Assembly (NCBI GenBank): GCA_030550155.1
Contig: JAUQPZ010000011.1
Location: forward strand, 1 to 43,014
Length of the DNA: 43,014 nucleotides
Direction: 5' to 3'
Source: Thermoproteota archaeon
GTDB lineage: Archaea; Thermoproteota; Nitrososphaeria_A; Caldarchaeales; Calditenuaceae
Part shown: positions 1 to 8,146 of the stretch, one piece after another
Position numbering within the stretch: position 1 is the stretch's first letter
Layout: each line of letters begins with the position of its first letter
Notes under the pieces: generated by a model
Told to the model about the DNA's origin: nothing
The model's input: the letters and a program-made list of their open reading frames with translations, nothing else
Databases searched by the model: none
Translations under genes and position numbers: made by a program

Positions 1-2
1 TT

Positions 3-695
3 CCGATCAAGTTTGAAGAGATGATAGAAGCCGTGGTTAGGACCGTTAGGGTGAATGGCTTCAAAGACGCCTATATTCGCCTAATCGTCACTCGAGGGAT
101 TGGAGACCTGGGACTTGACCCGCGAAAGTGTGGCAAGCCCTCGACCATAATTATTGTCGATAAGTTGGATCCATTACTTGGGTCTAAAGCACGTGAGACA
201 GGCGTCAACCTCATAATCAGCTCTACGCGCAGAGACCCCGTCTACGCCACTTCTCACGAGGTTAAGAGCCTTAACTATCTAAACAGCATCCTCGCGAAAC
301 TCGAAGCAATAGCAGCGGGAGCCGACGACGCGGTGATGCTCGATTCTCGAGGATTCGTCTCGGAGGCGACTGGGGCCAATATTTTCACTGTTAGGAGCGG
401 TGTTCTGCTCACCCCTCCACCTACCGCTGGAATACTGCCGGGAATCACTCGAGCGGTGGTGATTGAGCTGGCTCGAAAGCTAGGCATCACGGTCGAGGAG
501 CGCGACATAACACCTACAGAGTTGCTGACGAGCGATGAGGTTTTCCTCACGGGAACAGGCGCCGAGATCGTCCCAGTGGCTATGATAAGTGGGGTGAAGA
601 TTGGTGTAGAGACTCCGGGCCCGATAACTACCAAGATTATCCAGCTATTCGACGAGGCCAAGTATGACCCGCGCAATGGTGTTAAAGCCCTATAA
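3..695 (+). CDS. ilvE: Branched-chain amino acid aminotransferase, 5'-truncated by window edge
   Basis: Class IV PLP-dependent aminotransferase that interconverts Leu/Ile/Val and their 2-oxo acids in the cytoplasm. The reading frame is open to the window edge before the first ATG (position 21), and the codons before it read PIKFEE, so this is the C-terminal three quarters of a protein of about 290-300 residues. Visible family features are the DAYIR segment after the first strand, the PLP-lysine segment EVKSLNYLNS, the SEATGANIF motif and the FLTGTGAEIVPV segment near the C terminus. D-amino-acid aminotransferase and aminodeoxychorismate lyase share the fold, but the DAYIR and LNYL segments favour IlvE. 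The gene ends 110 bp before the next one, which has its own TATA box. Confidence 0.9.
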   Translation, partial: PIKFEEMIEAVVRTVRVNGFKDAYIRLIVTRGIGDLGLDPRKCGKPSTIIIVDKLDPLLGSKARETGVNLIISSTRRDPVYATSHEVKSLNYLNSILAKLEAIAAGADDAVMLDSRGFVSEATGANIFTVRSGVLLTPPPTAGILPGITRAVVIELARKLGITVEERDITPTELLTSDEVFLTGTGAEIVPVAMISGVKIGVETPGPITTKIIQLFDEAKYDPRNGVKAL

Positions 696-772
696 ACAGC
701 CAGGTAAGTCATCAACACGAGCCACCCCCGTCCGTCTAAGGACCCTCCACGAAGTATCATAGGGGAAGGTAA

Positions 773-780
773 GGCTTAAG
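773..780 (+). promoter_or_regulatory. TATA box for the EamA-like gene
   Basis: GCTTAAG sits about 30 bp upstream of the ATG at 806. This is the spacing expected if transcription starts at or next to the start codon, so the mRNA is probably leaderless. Confidence 0.45.
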
Positions 781-805
781 CACTCGAGCAGGCCCATTAT
801 TTTCT

Positions 806-1237
806 ATGGCGGCGGACTTTGCGCGGCTCGATTTAACACTCGCGCTGATCGCTTTTCTATGCCTCGGACTGACAGACTTTGTCAGACGGAAAGGGATGAT
901 TGAGGGTGGGTCTCCTACTGGTTATCTTCTCGTCGAGACTCTGGTCCTACTTGCCATATTGCCTGTAGCGGCCTTGTCTCTTGAAGGCCGTGCACCAGAG
1001 ATAAGCGCCGGATTTCTTCCGTATGCATTAATCTCTGGAGTGACGATCTCGATAGCCCTGTTGGCGCTCATGACGGGACTACGGATAGGCGAGGGAAGCG
1101 TGGTCATACCCATCTCTAGGCTGGGCCTAGCCCTGGCCGCATTCCTCAGCATACTCTTACTGGGAGAGTCGGTTACTTGGACGAAGGCTCTCGGAATAGC
1201 GATGGCTATAGGCGCGGTGATTCTCCTATCCCGCTAA
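806..1237 (+). CDS. Half-size EamA/DMT-family membrane protein
   Basis: A 143-residue inner-membrane protein with about five hydrophobic helices (roughly 9-26, 40-60, 69-90, 97-116 and 122-141). The C-terminal pattern, a short loop then SVVIPISRLGLALAA and LLLGESVTWTKALGIAMAIGAV, is the hallmark second half of an EamA repeat (drug/metabolite transporter superfamily). Full DMT carriers have two such repeats; this protein has one, so it would need to dimerise. The substrate cannot be told from sequence. The start is supported by a TATA box about 30 bp upstream. It is not in an obvious operon. Confidence 0.75.
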   Translation: MAADFARLDLTLALIAFLCLGLTDFVRRKGMIEGGSPTGYLLVETLVLLAILPVAALSLEGRAPEISAGFLPYALISGVTISIALLALMTGLRIGEGSVVIPISRLGLALAAFLSILLLGESVTWTKALGIAMAIGAVILLSR

Positions 1238-1285
1238 CCCCGTCTGGTAATCCGACTGCCGAGGGTTAGTCCTTGCTGAGTAACG

Positions 1286-1293
1286 ATTATTTA
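1286..1293 (+). promoter_or_regulatory. TATA box for the adenosine-specific kinase gene
   Basis: ATTATTTA lies 24-31 bp upstream of the GTG start at 1317, consistent with a leaderless transcript. Confidence 0.45.
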
Positions 1294-1316
1294 GAGTCGC
1301 CATCACTACTAGCTCT

Positions 1317-1808
1317 GTGAGCAGCGTAAAGTTGGAGGTTGTGAGGGTTGAGGTCCCTGAGGGCTGCAATGCTGTTCTTGGGATAACACACTTCATCAAG
1401 AGCATAGAGGACATCTATGAGGCAATAGTCAACACTGTGCCGGGGGCGAAGTTTGGCGTGGCCTTTAGTGAGGCGAGCGGCCCCTGCCTCATACGCCACG
1501 AGGGGACTGACGAGGAGCTGCGAAGGCTCGCGGCGGAGAACCTGTTACGAATAAGCTGCGGACACGCGTTTCTCATTCTTCTCCGAAACATATACCCCAT
1601 CAACATCTTAGGGAGGTTGAAAGAGGTCCCTGAAGTTTGCACGATACTGTGCGCCACTGCCAACCCACTACAAGTAATAGTCGCAGAGACGGATCAGGGG
1701 CGCGGAATCATCGGGGTGGTTGATGGTTACAAGCCTAAGGGTATAGAGAGCGAGCAACACATACGTGAGAGGAGGGAGTTCCTTAGAAGAATAGGCTACA
1801 AGTTCTAA
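1317..1808 (+). CDS. Adenosine-specific kinase (Adenosine_kin/DUF355 family)
   Basis: A 163-residue protein matching the archaeal adenosine-specific kinase family, the group typified by a Pyrobaculum structure, in both length and pattern. Conserved-looking blocks are [16 protein letters not shown] near residues 23-38, [32 protein letters not shown], the [14 protein letters not shown] segment and a C-terminal [12 protein letters not shown] loop followed by a basic helix. The start codon is GTG with a TATA box about 27 bp upstream. The gene ends one base before the stop of the convergent TldE-like gene. Family membership is confident; the physiological reaction rests on limited work on homologues. 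Confidence 0.85.
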   Translation: MSSVKLEVVRVEVPEGCNAVLGITHFIKSIEDIYEAIVNTVPGAKFGVAFSEASGPCLIRHEGTDEELRRLAAENLLRISCGHAFLILLRNIYPINILGRLKEVPEVCTILCATANPLQVIVAETDQGRGIIGVVDGYKPKGIESEQHIRERREFLRRIGYKF

Positions 1809-3143
1809 CTAGATCGTGGATTTTGTGAAGTTTACATCTCTGATAAGGGCGTAGGGTGCCTTCACCGGGACCTCGACCTCCCACCACTTTATCCAATACT
1901 TATCAGCAGTCATCTCCTCAAGGCTCCTCAACAGCTTCAAGATATTGTCGCTCAGCCTCAAGTCTTTCAAGGCGGCCTCGATGCTTCCATTCTTCACAAG
2001 GAACAAACCATCCCGAGGGATCGTTGAGAAGTCGCCTGTCCTGAAGTTTCTATACCTCAGATACCAGTCGTTTGTTACTAATATGCCCCTATCGACTTTT
2101 GAGAGGAGCTGGTTGAGTGTAGCGCCGCCACCCTCGACTACCAAGTTGAAGGGCTCGGGAGCTATCCATCCAGCGTTGGCGGTGCTCTCCACGTTGAACT
2201 TCTTCGCAGTCGCGCTGTTGTGGAGGTAGTTCTTCAGTACTCCTGACTCTATTATCGCTTTTCGCCTCGTCGGGAGGCCTTCATCGTCAAAGGGTTCTGA
2301 GCCATAGGCGCCCGGCAGCGTCGGGTCGTCGATAAGTGTTAGGACTTTGGATGAAACCTCTTGGCCCAGCCTCTCCTCCAAGAATGAGAGGCCCGTCAGG
2401 ACGCTGTAGGCCGAGGCCGCGCTCGCAACCTCCTCGATGATGTTGGCGAAGGTCATGGGTCCAAGTATAGCGTCATAGGTGCCCGGCTCGCCGCTCACAG
2501 GGTTCTTGGCCATCTTGGCTATCTCGCCCGCTATCTCACCTACTCTATACGGATTGAATTCTTCCCGGCTCGAAGTAGCCGTTGAGAACTGCCCACTCGA
2601 GGCTCCATTTAAAAAGGCTCGCACCGAGAGCTCAACCCTCTCAGAGCTAGATTCAGCCCTGACGCCGGCCGACGTATACAACATCCTCCGCCTCTCCGTG
2701 GCTATGAGGGAGCCAGCCACCCGGGCCGCCCCCTGATTTCTCGCGCCAGACACAGCCTCGACCACCCACTCCACGAGCTGCTCCGGAGGCGGAGCCCTCC
2801 TACCCCTCTTGAGAAGCGCCTTATCGTACTTGAACGGCCCTTTAGGGAGCGGGGCATAGATGTCTGTTGACCCGGCCAGTTTGGTTGTCTCTGCGAGGTT
2901 CTCGACCAGTTTCTTGGCCTCCGAGAGGCTGAGGACCGTCGTCGAGGCCACGCCTCTTTTTTCCCCTATGGCTAAGTATGCTGAGACGCTATGCTCATGG
3001 AAGACTTTCGAGACTGTTATCTCGTTGTTCGAGAAGCGGATCATATACGTTGTTGACGCCTCTATGTTTACGGCCGCGTCCGTGGCTCCGTGCCTCTTCG
3101 CGCTCCTCAAGACCTCAGCAGCAACTCTCTTGACCCCAACCAT
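1809..3143 (-). CDS. TldE/PmbA-like subunit of a TldD/E-type protease
   Basis: A 444-residue member of the TldD/PmbA (U62/modulator of gyrase) family. In TldD/E heterodimers, TldD carries the HExxxH zinc site and TldE does not. No HExxxH is present at the position where TldD has it; the region around residues 270-330 instead reads DDPTLPGAYGSEPFDDEGLPT, as in TldE. The C-terminal RTGDFSTIPRDGLFLVKNG segment is typical. I place the start at ATG 3143, not at the upstream in-frame ATG 3194, because a TATA-like AATTAAT lies about 28 bp before 3143. No TldD gene is within the window, so the active partner must be elsewhere. Confidence 0.82.
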   Translation of the reverse strand: MVGVKRVAAEVLRSAKRHGATDAAVNIEASTTYMIRFSNNEITVSKVFHEHSVSAYLAIGEKRGVASTTVLSLSEAKKLVENLAETTKLAGSTDIYAPLPKGPFKYDKALLKRGRRAPPPEQLVEWVVEAVSGARNQGAARVAGSLIATERRRMLYTSAGVRAESSSERVELSVRAFLNGASSGQFSTATSSREEFNPYRVGEIAGEIAKMAKNPVSGEPGTYDAILGPMTFANIIEEVASAASAYSVLTGLSFLEERLGQEVSSKVLTLIDDPTLPGAYGSEPFDDEGLPTRRKAIIESGVLKNYLHNSATAKKFNVESTANAGWIAPEPFNLVVEGGGATLNQLLSKVDRGILVTNDWYLRYRNFRTGDFSTIPRDGLFLVKNGSIEAALKDLRLSDNILKLLRSLEEMTADKYWIKWWEVEVPVKAPYALIRDVNFTKSTI

Positions 3144-3168
3144 ACAGCTAGGAGATCTAGGGGCTTGG

Positions 3169-3175
3169 ATTAATT
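3169..3175 (-). promoter_or_regulatory. TATA-like box for the TldE-like gene
   Basis: On the minus strand GAATTAAT lies about 26-32 bp before ATG 3143 and supports that ATG over the longer reading frame. Confidence 0.4.
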
Positions 3176-3194
3176 CCTTGCCCAGCGGCACCAC

Positions 3195-3204
3195 TCTTAT
3201 TTAT
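3195..3204 (+). promoter_or_regulatory. TATA box for the kinase-like gene
   Basis: CTTATTTATG centred near 3199 predicts a transcript start near 3225. That is downstream of the first in-frame ATG (3203) and upstream of the ATG at 3239, which has a GGTGGA purine stretch about 10 nt before it. Confidence 0.45.
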
Positions 3205-3238
3205 GGAGGCTACATACTCTAACGGTGGATACCGTCCG

Positions 3239-4834
3239 ATGTCTAGGGCGGGGTGGAGGGCGTTGGGCGCTGAGGGCCTCGGTAGCTACAAGATAGTGGC
3301 AGTTCTCGATTACCCTGTAAAGAAAGGTGGAGAGGAACTCCGCGAACGGATTACACTACGTGACTCACCTTATGCAGAACTAGAAACCTCATACAGCGAT
3401 AGATGCAAGGAGATAACTGCTTCCTACACCTTGATGCATCGCGACGCATCCTCATCGATGCTTGGCGACAACTTAGCCCTGAGGCTGCTGACGCCACTCA
3501 ACATCCATCATGGAGAAGACAAGGTCAAACACCTACAATCACTCTATCTGAGGAGAATCACGCGAGCGGTCTCAGATCAGGTCATAAATGACTATGAGCT
3601 AGCAGCGACCAACATCAGGCTACACCCCCTCTTCTTCCTCCTACAATGGCTCAAGCCGAAACTGGCACTGATGCCCAGCCTAGCCAGACTATTCTGGTGG
3701 TTAGACCCCACAGCCAAGGAATACGAGAAATACTTGGTACAGGTTGTGTCTGTGATGCAAGAGGCGCTGAGGGAAGCTGCTCGAGGAGATCTTTTAGTGG
3801 AGATAGAAGGGCTTTACTCGGTCAATCCTTCCAAGGTGTTGCAGAGGCGGTTAGCGAGGACTAATCTCAGGGTCAAGCTCCCGTTCAATTCACAGGTCGT
3901 TAGGGTGATTAGGGAGCCGAGGGCGGCCCTCGGGGCCTTGCGTCTGATACTCTCGGAGGTTCAGATAGATGAGACGGCGTGGCAGATTGACTTGAACCCG
4001 GAGGCCTGGGCATTTATCCAGACGGCCCGAGGTTTACAGCCTCTCTCAAGCGATGCGCCGCTGATAGAGGCTTTAAAGGAGCATCTCTCATTGACTGGGG
4101 TTGAGTTCAGGATAGATAAGAGGGGGTCGATTCTCAACTCCACATATATCATCAGGGTCTACGATGACAGTGGTCTGAAAGACTCGCTCTTCGTGAAGAA
4201 ATACTTCTCCTGGACGGATATCAAGTGGCTAGCCACAAAGCTCTGGGTCATGCCCATGCGAAACTTCTACCTATCACCAGCCACCAGAATGAGCAACGAA
4301 ATCTACTTCCTGAACTATCTTGGAGAGAGGGGGTTCAAAGTCCCACACATAGTCTATGTTTCTTGGGCTGCGAGGGCGCTTGTTGAGAACGCCTTAGACG
4401 GGTTCAACTTGACAGAGGCTTGGACCAAGAATAGGGAGAGACTGGGGAATGTCGATCTTGAAAAATACACCATAGACGTTGGCAGGACTCTTGCTAAAGT
4501 GCATAGAGCAGGTGTCGTGGTGGGGGACTGCAAGTCTGATAACTTCATAGTCTCGCCGCCGAGCATCTGGCTGGTTGACCTGGAGCAGGCGGCCTTAAAG
4601 GGGAGCCAGTCCTGGGACCTTGCCGAGCTGATACTCTACATGGGACATTATCTTGAGCCTGATAAGGCTGAGAGATACGCGTCCCTGGTGACCATTGGCT
4701 ACCTGTCGGAGGGGAGTATTGAAGTTGTAGAGGGGATTCTGGATGGGAGGTTCCAGCTCACAATGCTGCCCTGGACACCTATCTGGACACAGGCATGGAT
4801 GATCAGAGCTGTTGAGAGGGAGCTAAGAAGGTAA
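3239..4834 (+). CDS. Two-domain protein with C-terminal Bud32/Kdo-kinase-like domain
   Basis: A 531-residue protein. The N-terminal half (to about residue 280) is not recognised. From about residue 290 there is an atypical protein-kinase-like fold: an ILNSTYIIRVY strand in place of a glycine loop, the lysine pair in FVKKYF, a helix Glu in MSNEIYFL, a catalytic loop HRAGVVVGDCKSDNF with Asp and Asn, and LVDLEQA in place of DFG. This pattern is shared by Bud32, RIO and WaaP/Kdo kinases and aminoglycoside phosphotransferases, so phosphotransfer is likely but the substrate is unknown. The HGD of Kdo kinases is VGD here. The gene lies head-to-head with the TldE-like gene and tail-to-tail with two nucleotidyltransferase genes. 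Confidence 0.6.
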   Translation: MSRAGWRALGAEGLGSYKIVAVLDYPVKKGGEELRERITLRDSPYAELETSYSDRCKEITASYTLMHRDASSSMLGDNLALRLLTPLNIHHGEDKVKHLQSLYLRRITRAVSDQVINDYELAATNIRLHPLFFLLQWLKPKLALMPSLARLFWWLDPTAKEYEKYLVQVVSVMQEALREAARGDLLVEIEGLYSVNPSKVLQRRLARTNLRVKLPFNSQVVRVIREPRAALGALRLILSEVQIDETAWQIDLNPEAWAFIQTARGLQPLSSDAPLIEALKEHLSLTGVEFRIDKRGSILNSTYIIRVYDDSGLKDSLFVKKYFSWTDIKWLATKLWVMPMRNFYLSPATRMSNEIYFLNYLGERGFKVPHIVYVSWAARALVENALDGFNLTEAWTKNRERLGNVDLEKYTIDVGRTLAKVHRAGVVVGDCKSDNFIVSPPSIWLVDLEQAALKGSQSWDLAELILYMGHYLEPDKAERYASLVTIGYLSEGSIEVVEGILDGRFQLTMLPWTPIWTQAWMIRAVERELRR

Positions 4835-4836
4835 GG

Positions 4837-5868
4837 TTACCCGACCACCTTTATGTATTCTTTACCGACGCCCTCGTAGGAGCCTATTAAGATCTGCCTC
4901 CACGACTCGCGGCTATCATGCATCGCAGATTCCAGTTTGCCGTGAACCTCCACGAGGTCCCCCTCCCTCAAGACACCCGCCAACATCATGTCATAGCAGA
5001 CAACTCTTTCAACATCACTATTCACATCCTCCACATAGTATACCGCTGGAGTGGCTAGCGACTCTTTTACATCAACCACCCTTAGCCTAGCAGTTGCCAT
5101 GCCGAGAGAGACGTAGCGTATCTCGCCATACCTGTGCATGGGCCTCTCGCGAACCGAGTGAATCGAGAATGCGACCCCGTCAAAACTCCCTTTGTTCACC
5201 ACTTTTGAGGCCAGATTAAGGAGCGACTCATGGGGAACCGAGTACCGCGTAGCAGCCCTACGGGCCCATCCATACGGGTCCAATTTTCTCATCAAGGTGA
5301 TTTTTCCCTCGCGCTCCAGTTCCAATAACGTATCCACAACTCTCCAAGTGTTTTCCAGCCCATATACCACCAAGTCTATATCTGAGTTTTGATGATGTAT
5401 GCCCGGCAGTATTGAGCCGGTAACTCCGAAGTAACTGAGTGGGACTCCGGAGGACTCGGAGAGAAGTTTTACGAGGGAGACAAGCTGCCTTTCGAGCCGA
5501 TTGCTTGGGTGGGATTGGAGCAGTTCGCTGAGTCTTTGCTTTGCGCTGTAAGTCCTTGCTATACGGTTGATGGGGGGTGCAATTACTTTAGCGTCCACCG
5601 TGGGGTCATGAAAGACGTAACCAGGCTGATTCTCCTCTAGAAATCTGATGATGCGTAAAAGCTCTGAGACCGTGTATTGCTGAATTACTCGGACCAGCCT
5701 CCTATCATAGCTCCCCCAGACGCCATCTCCCGGCACATATTTGAGACAGCTCCAAACCCTGCCGTCAGGATGTATATCCCCAAGGACGAAGAAAATCCAG
5801 CCCTCCAAAGTCTCAAAGTAGTCATGGTCCCTGAGCTGGAGGGCTCTGCCGCTCTGTGACTCCTGCAT
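4837..5868 (-). CDS. MNT-type nucleotidyltransferase, first of two tandem paralogues (COG1665-like)
   Basis: A DNA-polymerase-beta-fold nucleotidyltransferase of about 343 residues. The core motif GVTGSILPGIHHQNSDIDL (about residues 148-166 from ATG 5868) has the G-S pair and the two Asp that bind Mg-NTP. An N-terminal segment GDIHPDGRVWSCLKYVP and a C-terminal beta-rich segment flank the core. The paralogue upstream has the same three-part layout, so the pair arose by duplication. A GTG at 5880 would add four residues, but an AATTATC box at 5901-5907 fits ATG 5868 better. The genes are 30-45 bp apart and probably share transcription. No antitoxin-like or HEPN partner is adjacent, and the substrate is unknown. 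Confidence 0.7.
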   Translation of the reverse strand: MQESQSGRALQLRDHDYFETLEGWIFFVLGDIHPDGRVWSCLKYVPGDGVWGSYDRRLVRVIQQYTVSELLRIIRFLEENQPGYVFHDPTVDAKVIAPPINRIARTYSAKQRLSELLQSHPSNRLERQLVSLVKLLSESSGVPLSYFGVTGSILPGIHHQNSDIDLVVYGLENTWRVVDTLLELEREGKITLMRKLDPYGWARRAATRYSVPHESLLNLASKVVNKGSFDGVAFSIHSVRERPMHRYGEIRYVSLGMATARLRVVDVKESLATPAVYYVEDVNSDVERVVCYDMMLAGVLREGDLVEVHGKLESAMHDSRESWRQILIGSYEGVGKEYIKVVG

Positions 5869-5910
5869 CTCCCATACCACACGTATAGGCGGAATTAGAA
5901 ATTATCTCTC

Positions 5911-6855
5911 CTAACCCATGATACTAGACGATATAATATAGTCTTCCGGCTTGTTGCCGATGAATATTCTGTGCTTGCCCGAGACGAGGTCGACTTCGAG
6001 TCTTCCACGGGCTTGGAACTCCTCGCCGGCAAACACTTGCTCGGCGAATCTCGACCTGAAGGAGGCTATCTCGGAGGCTTTAAGAGCCTCGCAAGACCCC
6101 GCCAGCACCTTCTCAACGGAGACCTCGAGCCTCATGGGTGTATAGGCTCCCCGAGAGTCATCTAACAGCCTGCCCCTAACCTCTATGTCTTCCAGCTCCC
6201 TCCACCTAGCTGAGCCCCAGGGCTCCCAGTAATTCTCAGGACTTGGAACAACCTTGGCAGAGTATACCACGCCCTTGAATAATCCGTACAGGGCTTTTCG
6301 CGCCTCATGCCTAATCCAGGTCTCGAGGGGCAGTGTGCTGTCCTTCCTCTTTGCGGCGAGGTCGTGGGCATGTTCCGACGAGACAGGCTGTGTGATGCCC
6401 GTTCTCCTCAGTTCCATTAAGGCCTCTACCGCTCTGTAGCCATGGGGCTCTACGATGACCAAGTCTATGTCTGAGTCTCTTCTATGGGCGCCGAGAAGTA
6501 TCGAGCCCGAGATTCCGATTGACTCTAATGGTAAACCTCCCACCTCTGAAACAATAGCGCCGAGCTCTAGAGCCAGCTTTGAGAGCACGTCAACCGGCCT
6601 TAGGCTCCTGAATCCCGCTCTCGACGATAGATGCCTTTCAACTCTCTCAACGGGAATTTGAGGCAGGACCTGGCCCGAGTGGTCGTCGAAGACGAGGCAG
6701 CCGCGCATCCTCTCCTCGATGAAGGCATATACTTCTTCTAGCGCCGCTGCCCGTCCTATGCGCGGGAAAGCTACAACCTTCCCGGGAGGGTGCGAGACAC
6801 CCTTAACCGCCAGAAATCCCAACTCGCTGGTGTAGACGTAGTCTCCCTCAATCAA
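5911..6855 (-). CDS. MNT-type nucleotidyltransferase, second tandem paralogue (COG1665-like)
   Basis: A 314-residue paralogue of the downstream gene. The active-site motif GISGSILLGAHRRDSDIDL spans residues 114-132, with Gly117-Ser118 and Asp129/Asp131. The N-terminal HPPGKVVAFPRIG segment (22-34) matches HPDGRV in the paralogue, and both then have a FxD...P...R stretch before the catalytic domain. After the core the two diverge in sequence but both end in a beta-rich region. All catalytic residues are present, so neither copy looks dead. A minus-strand TATA box (AAATATATT) lies about 30-38 bp before ATG 6855. What is nucleotidylated (RNA, protein or small molecule) cannot be told from sequence. 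Confidence 0.7.
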   Translation of the reverse strand: MIEGDYVYTSELGFLAVKGVSHPPGKVVAFPRIGRAAALEEVYAFIEERMRGCLVFDDHSGQVLPQIPVERVERHLSSRAGFRSLRPVDVLSKLALELGAIVSEVGGLPLESIGISGSILLGAHRRDSDIDLVIVEPHGYRAVEALMELRRTGITQPVSSEHAHDLAAKRKDSTLPLETWIRHEARKALYGLFKGVVYSAKVVPSPENYWEPWGSARWRELEDIEVRGRLLDDSRGAYTPMRLEVSVEKVLAGSCEALKASEIASFRSRFAEQVFAGEEFQARGRLEVDLVSGKHRIFIGNKPEDYIISSSIMG

Positions 6856-6883
6856 TCTAATATCTGATACCCCAAACAGCCAA

Positions 6884-6894
6884 TATATTTAGCG
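6884..6894 (-). promoter_or_regulatory. TATA box for the nucleotidyltransferase pair
   Basis: CTAAATATATT on the minus strand, about 30-38 bp before ATG 6855. The rest of 6856-7012 between the two minus-strand units shows no gene I can support. Confidence 0.5.
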
Positions 6895-7012
6895 GTAGCA
6901 AAACTCCGCAGACATTCTTGACCACATGTAGCTAGTAAGTCTGAGTCTCCGACGACACAACTGGCTGCACGTTGAGCAGCATATCGAGGAGGGCGCCGGG
7001 TTGAGCGTTGCC

Positions 7013-8146
7013 TCAGGCCTCTGGGAGATCTGTCAGGAACCTCTTATTCAGCGCGTAGTAGACCGTAACTATGAAGCCGAGGAGGAAGATCACCAGGGTG
7101 GCTAGTATCGTGAAGACCAGTGGGTAGGGGATCTGGATGTAGACGTTCGAGAAGGGTGAGGGAGGTAGCCCCTTGTCGCCGAGGAGGACGAGGTAGGGCG
7201 CTCTTCCGCCGTCGTTGAGGTATTCGCCCAAGAGTACAATGAGGATGGCCAGCGGACCTAAGGCCAGGGCGTAGCGTGGAGCCTCACCGACCCCCCGCTT
7301 AATCCTCCGCCAGACCATATAGGAGATTACCGTCAGCGCAGCCAGCGCAAGAATCTTGAGAGTAAACATCGGCAGAAGATTTATCGTCGATTGAGCTGCT
7401 CCCAGTAGGTTGCTGTAAAGTATTGGAGCCTTATCTCCCAGTGTTATCAGATACCAGGGACCTATGAGAATCTGGGCAGCTAAGAAGACCACCCCGTGCC
7501 AGAGGCCGATCCAAAGGAATTTGGGTGATGTATTCTCTTTGATGGTGAAGAACGACGCTGTGATGAAGCCCCCCACAGATAACGCGCCCATCCAGGTGTG
7601 AAGTATCAGGGGCGGGTAGAGTGGGTTGTAGAAGACCTCGAGTCTAGCTACGTCGGTTAAGCCTTGGAGCGAGATTGCTAGACCGTGAGGATATGTTATC
7701 TCGGAGAAGATGTATCTGAAGCCCATGGGGACAGCGAAGCCTGAGAGAGCCATGACGAACCCCAGGGCTGAGTGAGAGGAAGGCCGAATCTTCCCCCAAG
7801 TATACCAGAAGAGGGCTATACTTGGTATCCTCACAATTATTGCGGACAAGGCCACGAGTATAGGGAAAAACATCAGGTCTGTAGCGATTGCCAAGAGCGT
7901 TGGGAAGAGCCCCGCGAGTATCACAGTTATTATTGTCCCCCAGACCCCGCTGAATAGCTCGTGAACTACGAGTATCTTGAAGACCCGCCGCGACATTATC
8001 TCCAGCGAGGGGTCGTTTCGACGCCATGCCAAGAACCTGGCCATCGCTGATATCCAGCCCGCCCCCATAGTTATGTTGACAAAGACGACGTGAACGAGGA
8101 CCGCGATGCCAAGTAGATTAAAGCTGAAGAGCTCCGTCGCGTTCAT
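7013..8146 (-). CDS. CydA'-type second subunit of archaeal bd-family oxidase (CydAA')
   Basis: A 377-residue protein with about nine membrane helices. At first sight it occupies the cydB position, but its N terminus (LVHVVFVNITMG, His19) and the helix with LILHTWMGALSVGG (His183) match the heme-ligand helices of CydA (E. coli His19 and His186). The C-terminal loop DGGRAPY is a weakened version of the CydA GRQPW motif. It lacks the quinol-loop Lys/Glu pair found in its partner. This is the architecture described for archaeal CydAA' enzymes, in which a CydA duplicate replaces CydB. Its ATG overlaps the stop of cydA by 4 bp, so the two are translationally coupled. Confidence 0.8.
   Translation of the reverse strand: MNATELFSFNLLGIAVLVHVVFVNITMGAGWISAMARFLAWRRNDPSLEIMSRRVFKILVVHELFSGVWGTIITVILAGLFPTLLAIATDLMFFPILVALSAIIVRIPSIALFWYTWGKIRPSSHSALGFVMALSGFAVPMGFRYIFSEITYPHGLAISLQGLTDVARLEVFYNPLYPPLILHTWMGALSVGGFITASFFTIKENTSPKFLWIGLWHGVVFLAAQILIGPWYLITLGDKAPILYSNLLGAAQSTINLLPMFTLKILALAALTVISYMVWRRIKRGVGEAPRYALALGPLAILIVLLGEYLNDGGRAPYLVLLGDKGLPPSPFSNVYIQIPYPLVFTILATLVIFLLGFIVTVYYALNKRFLTDLPEA

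Noticed and set aside
4837-6855. HEPN/MNT toxin-antitoxin module
   Set aside because: The proteins are over 300 residues, both are nucleotidyltransferases, and no HEPN partner is present.
7013-8146. Calling the second oxidase subunit CydB
   Set aside because: His19 in LVHVVFVNITMG and His183 in LILHTWMGALSVGG match CydA heme-ligand helices, so CydA' fits better.
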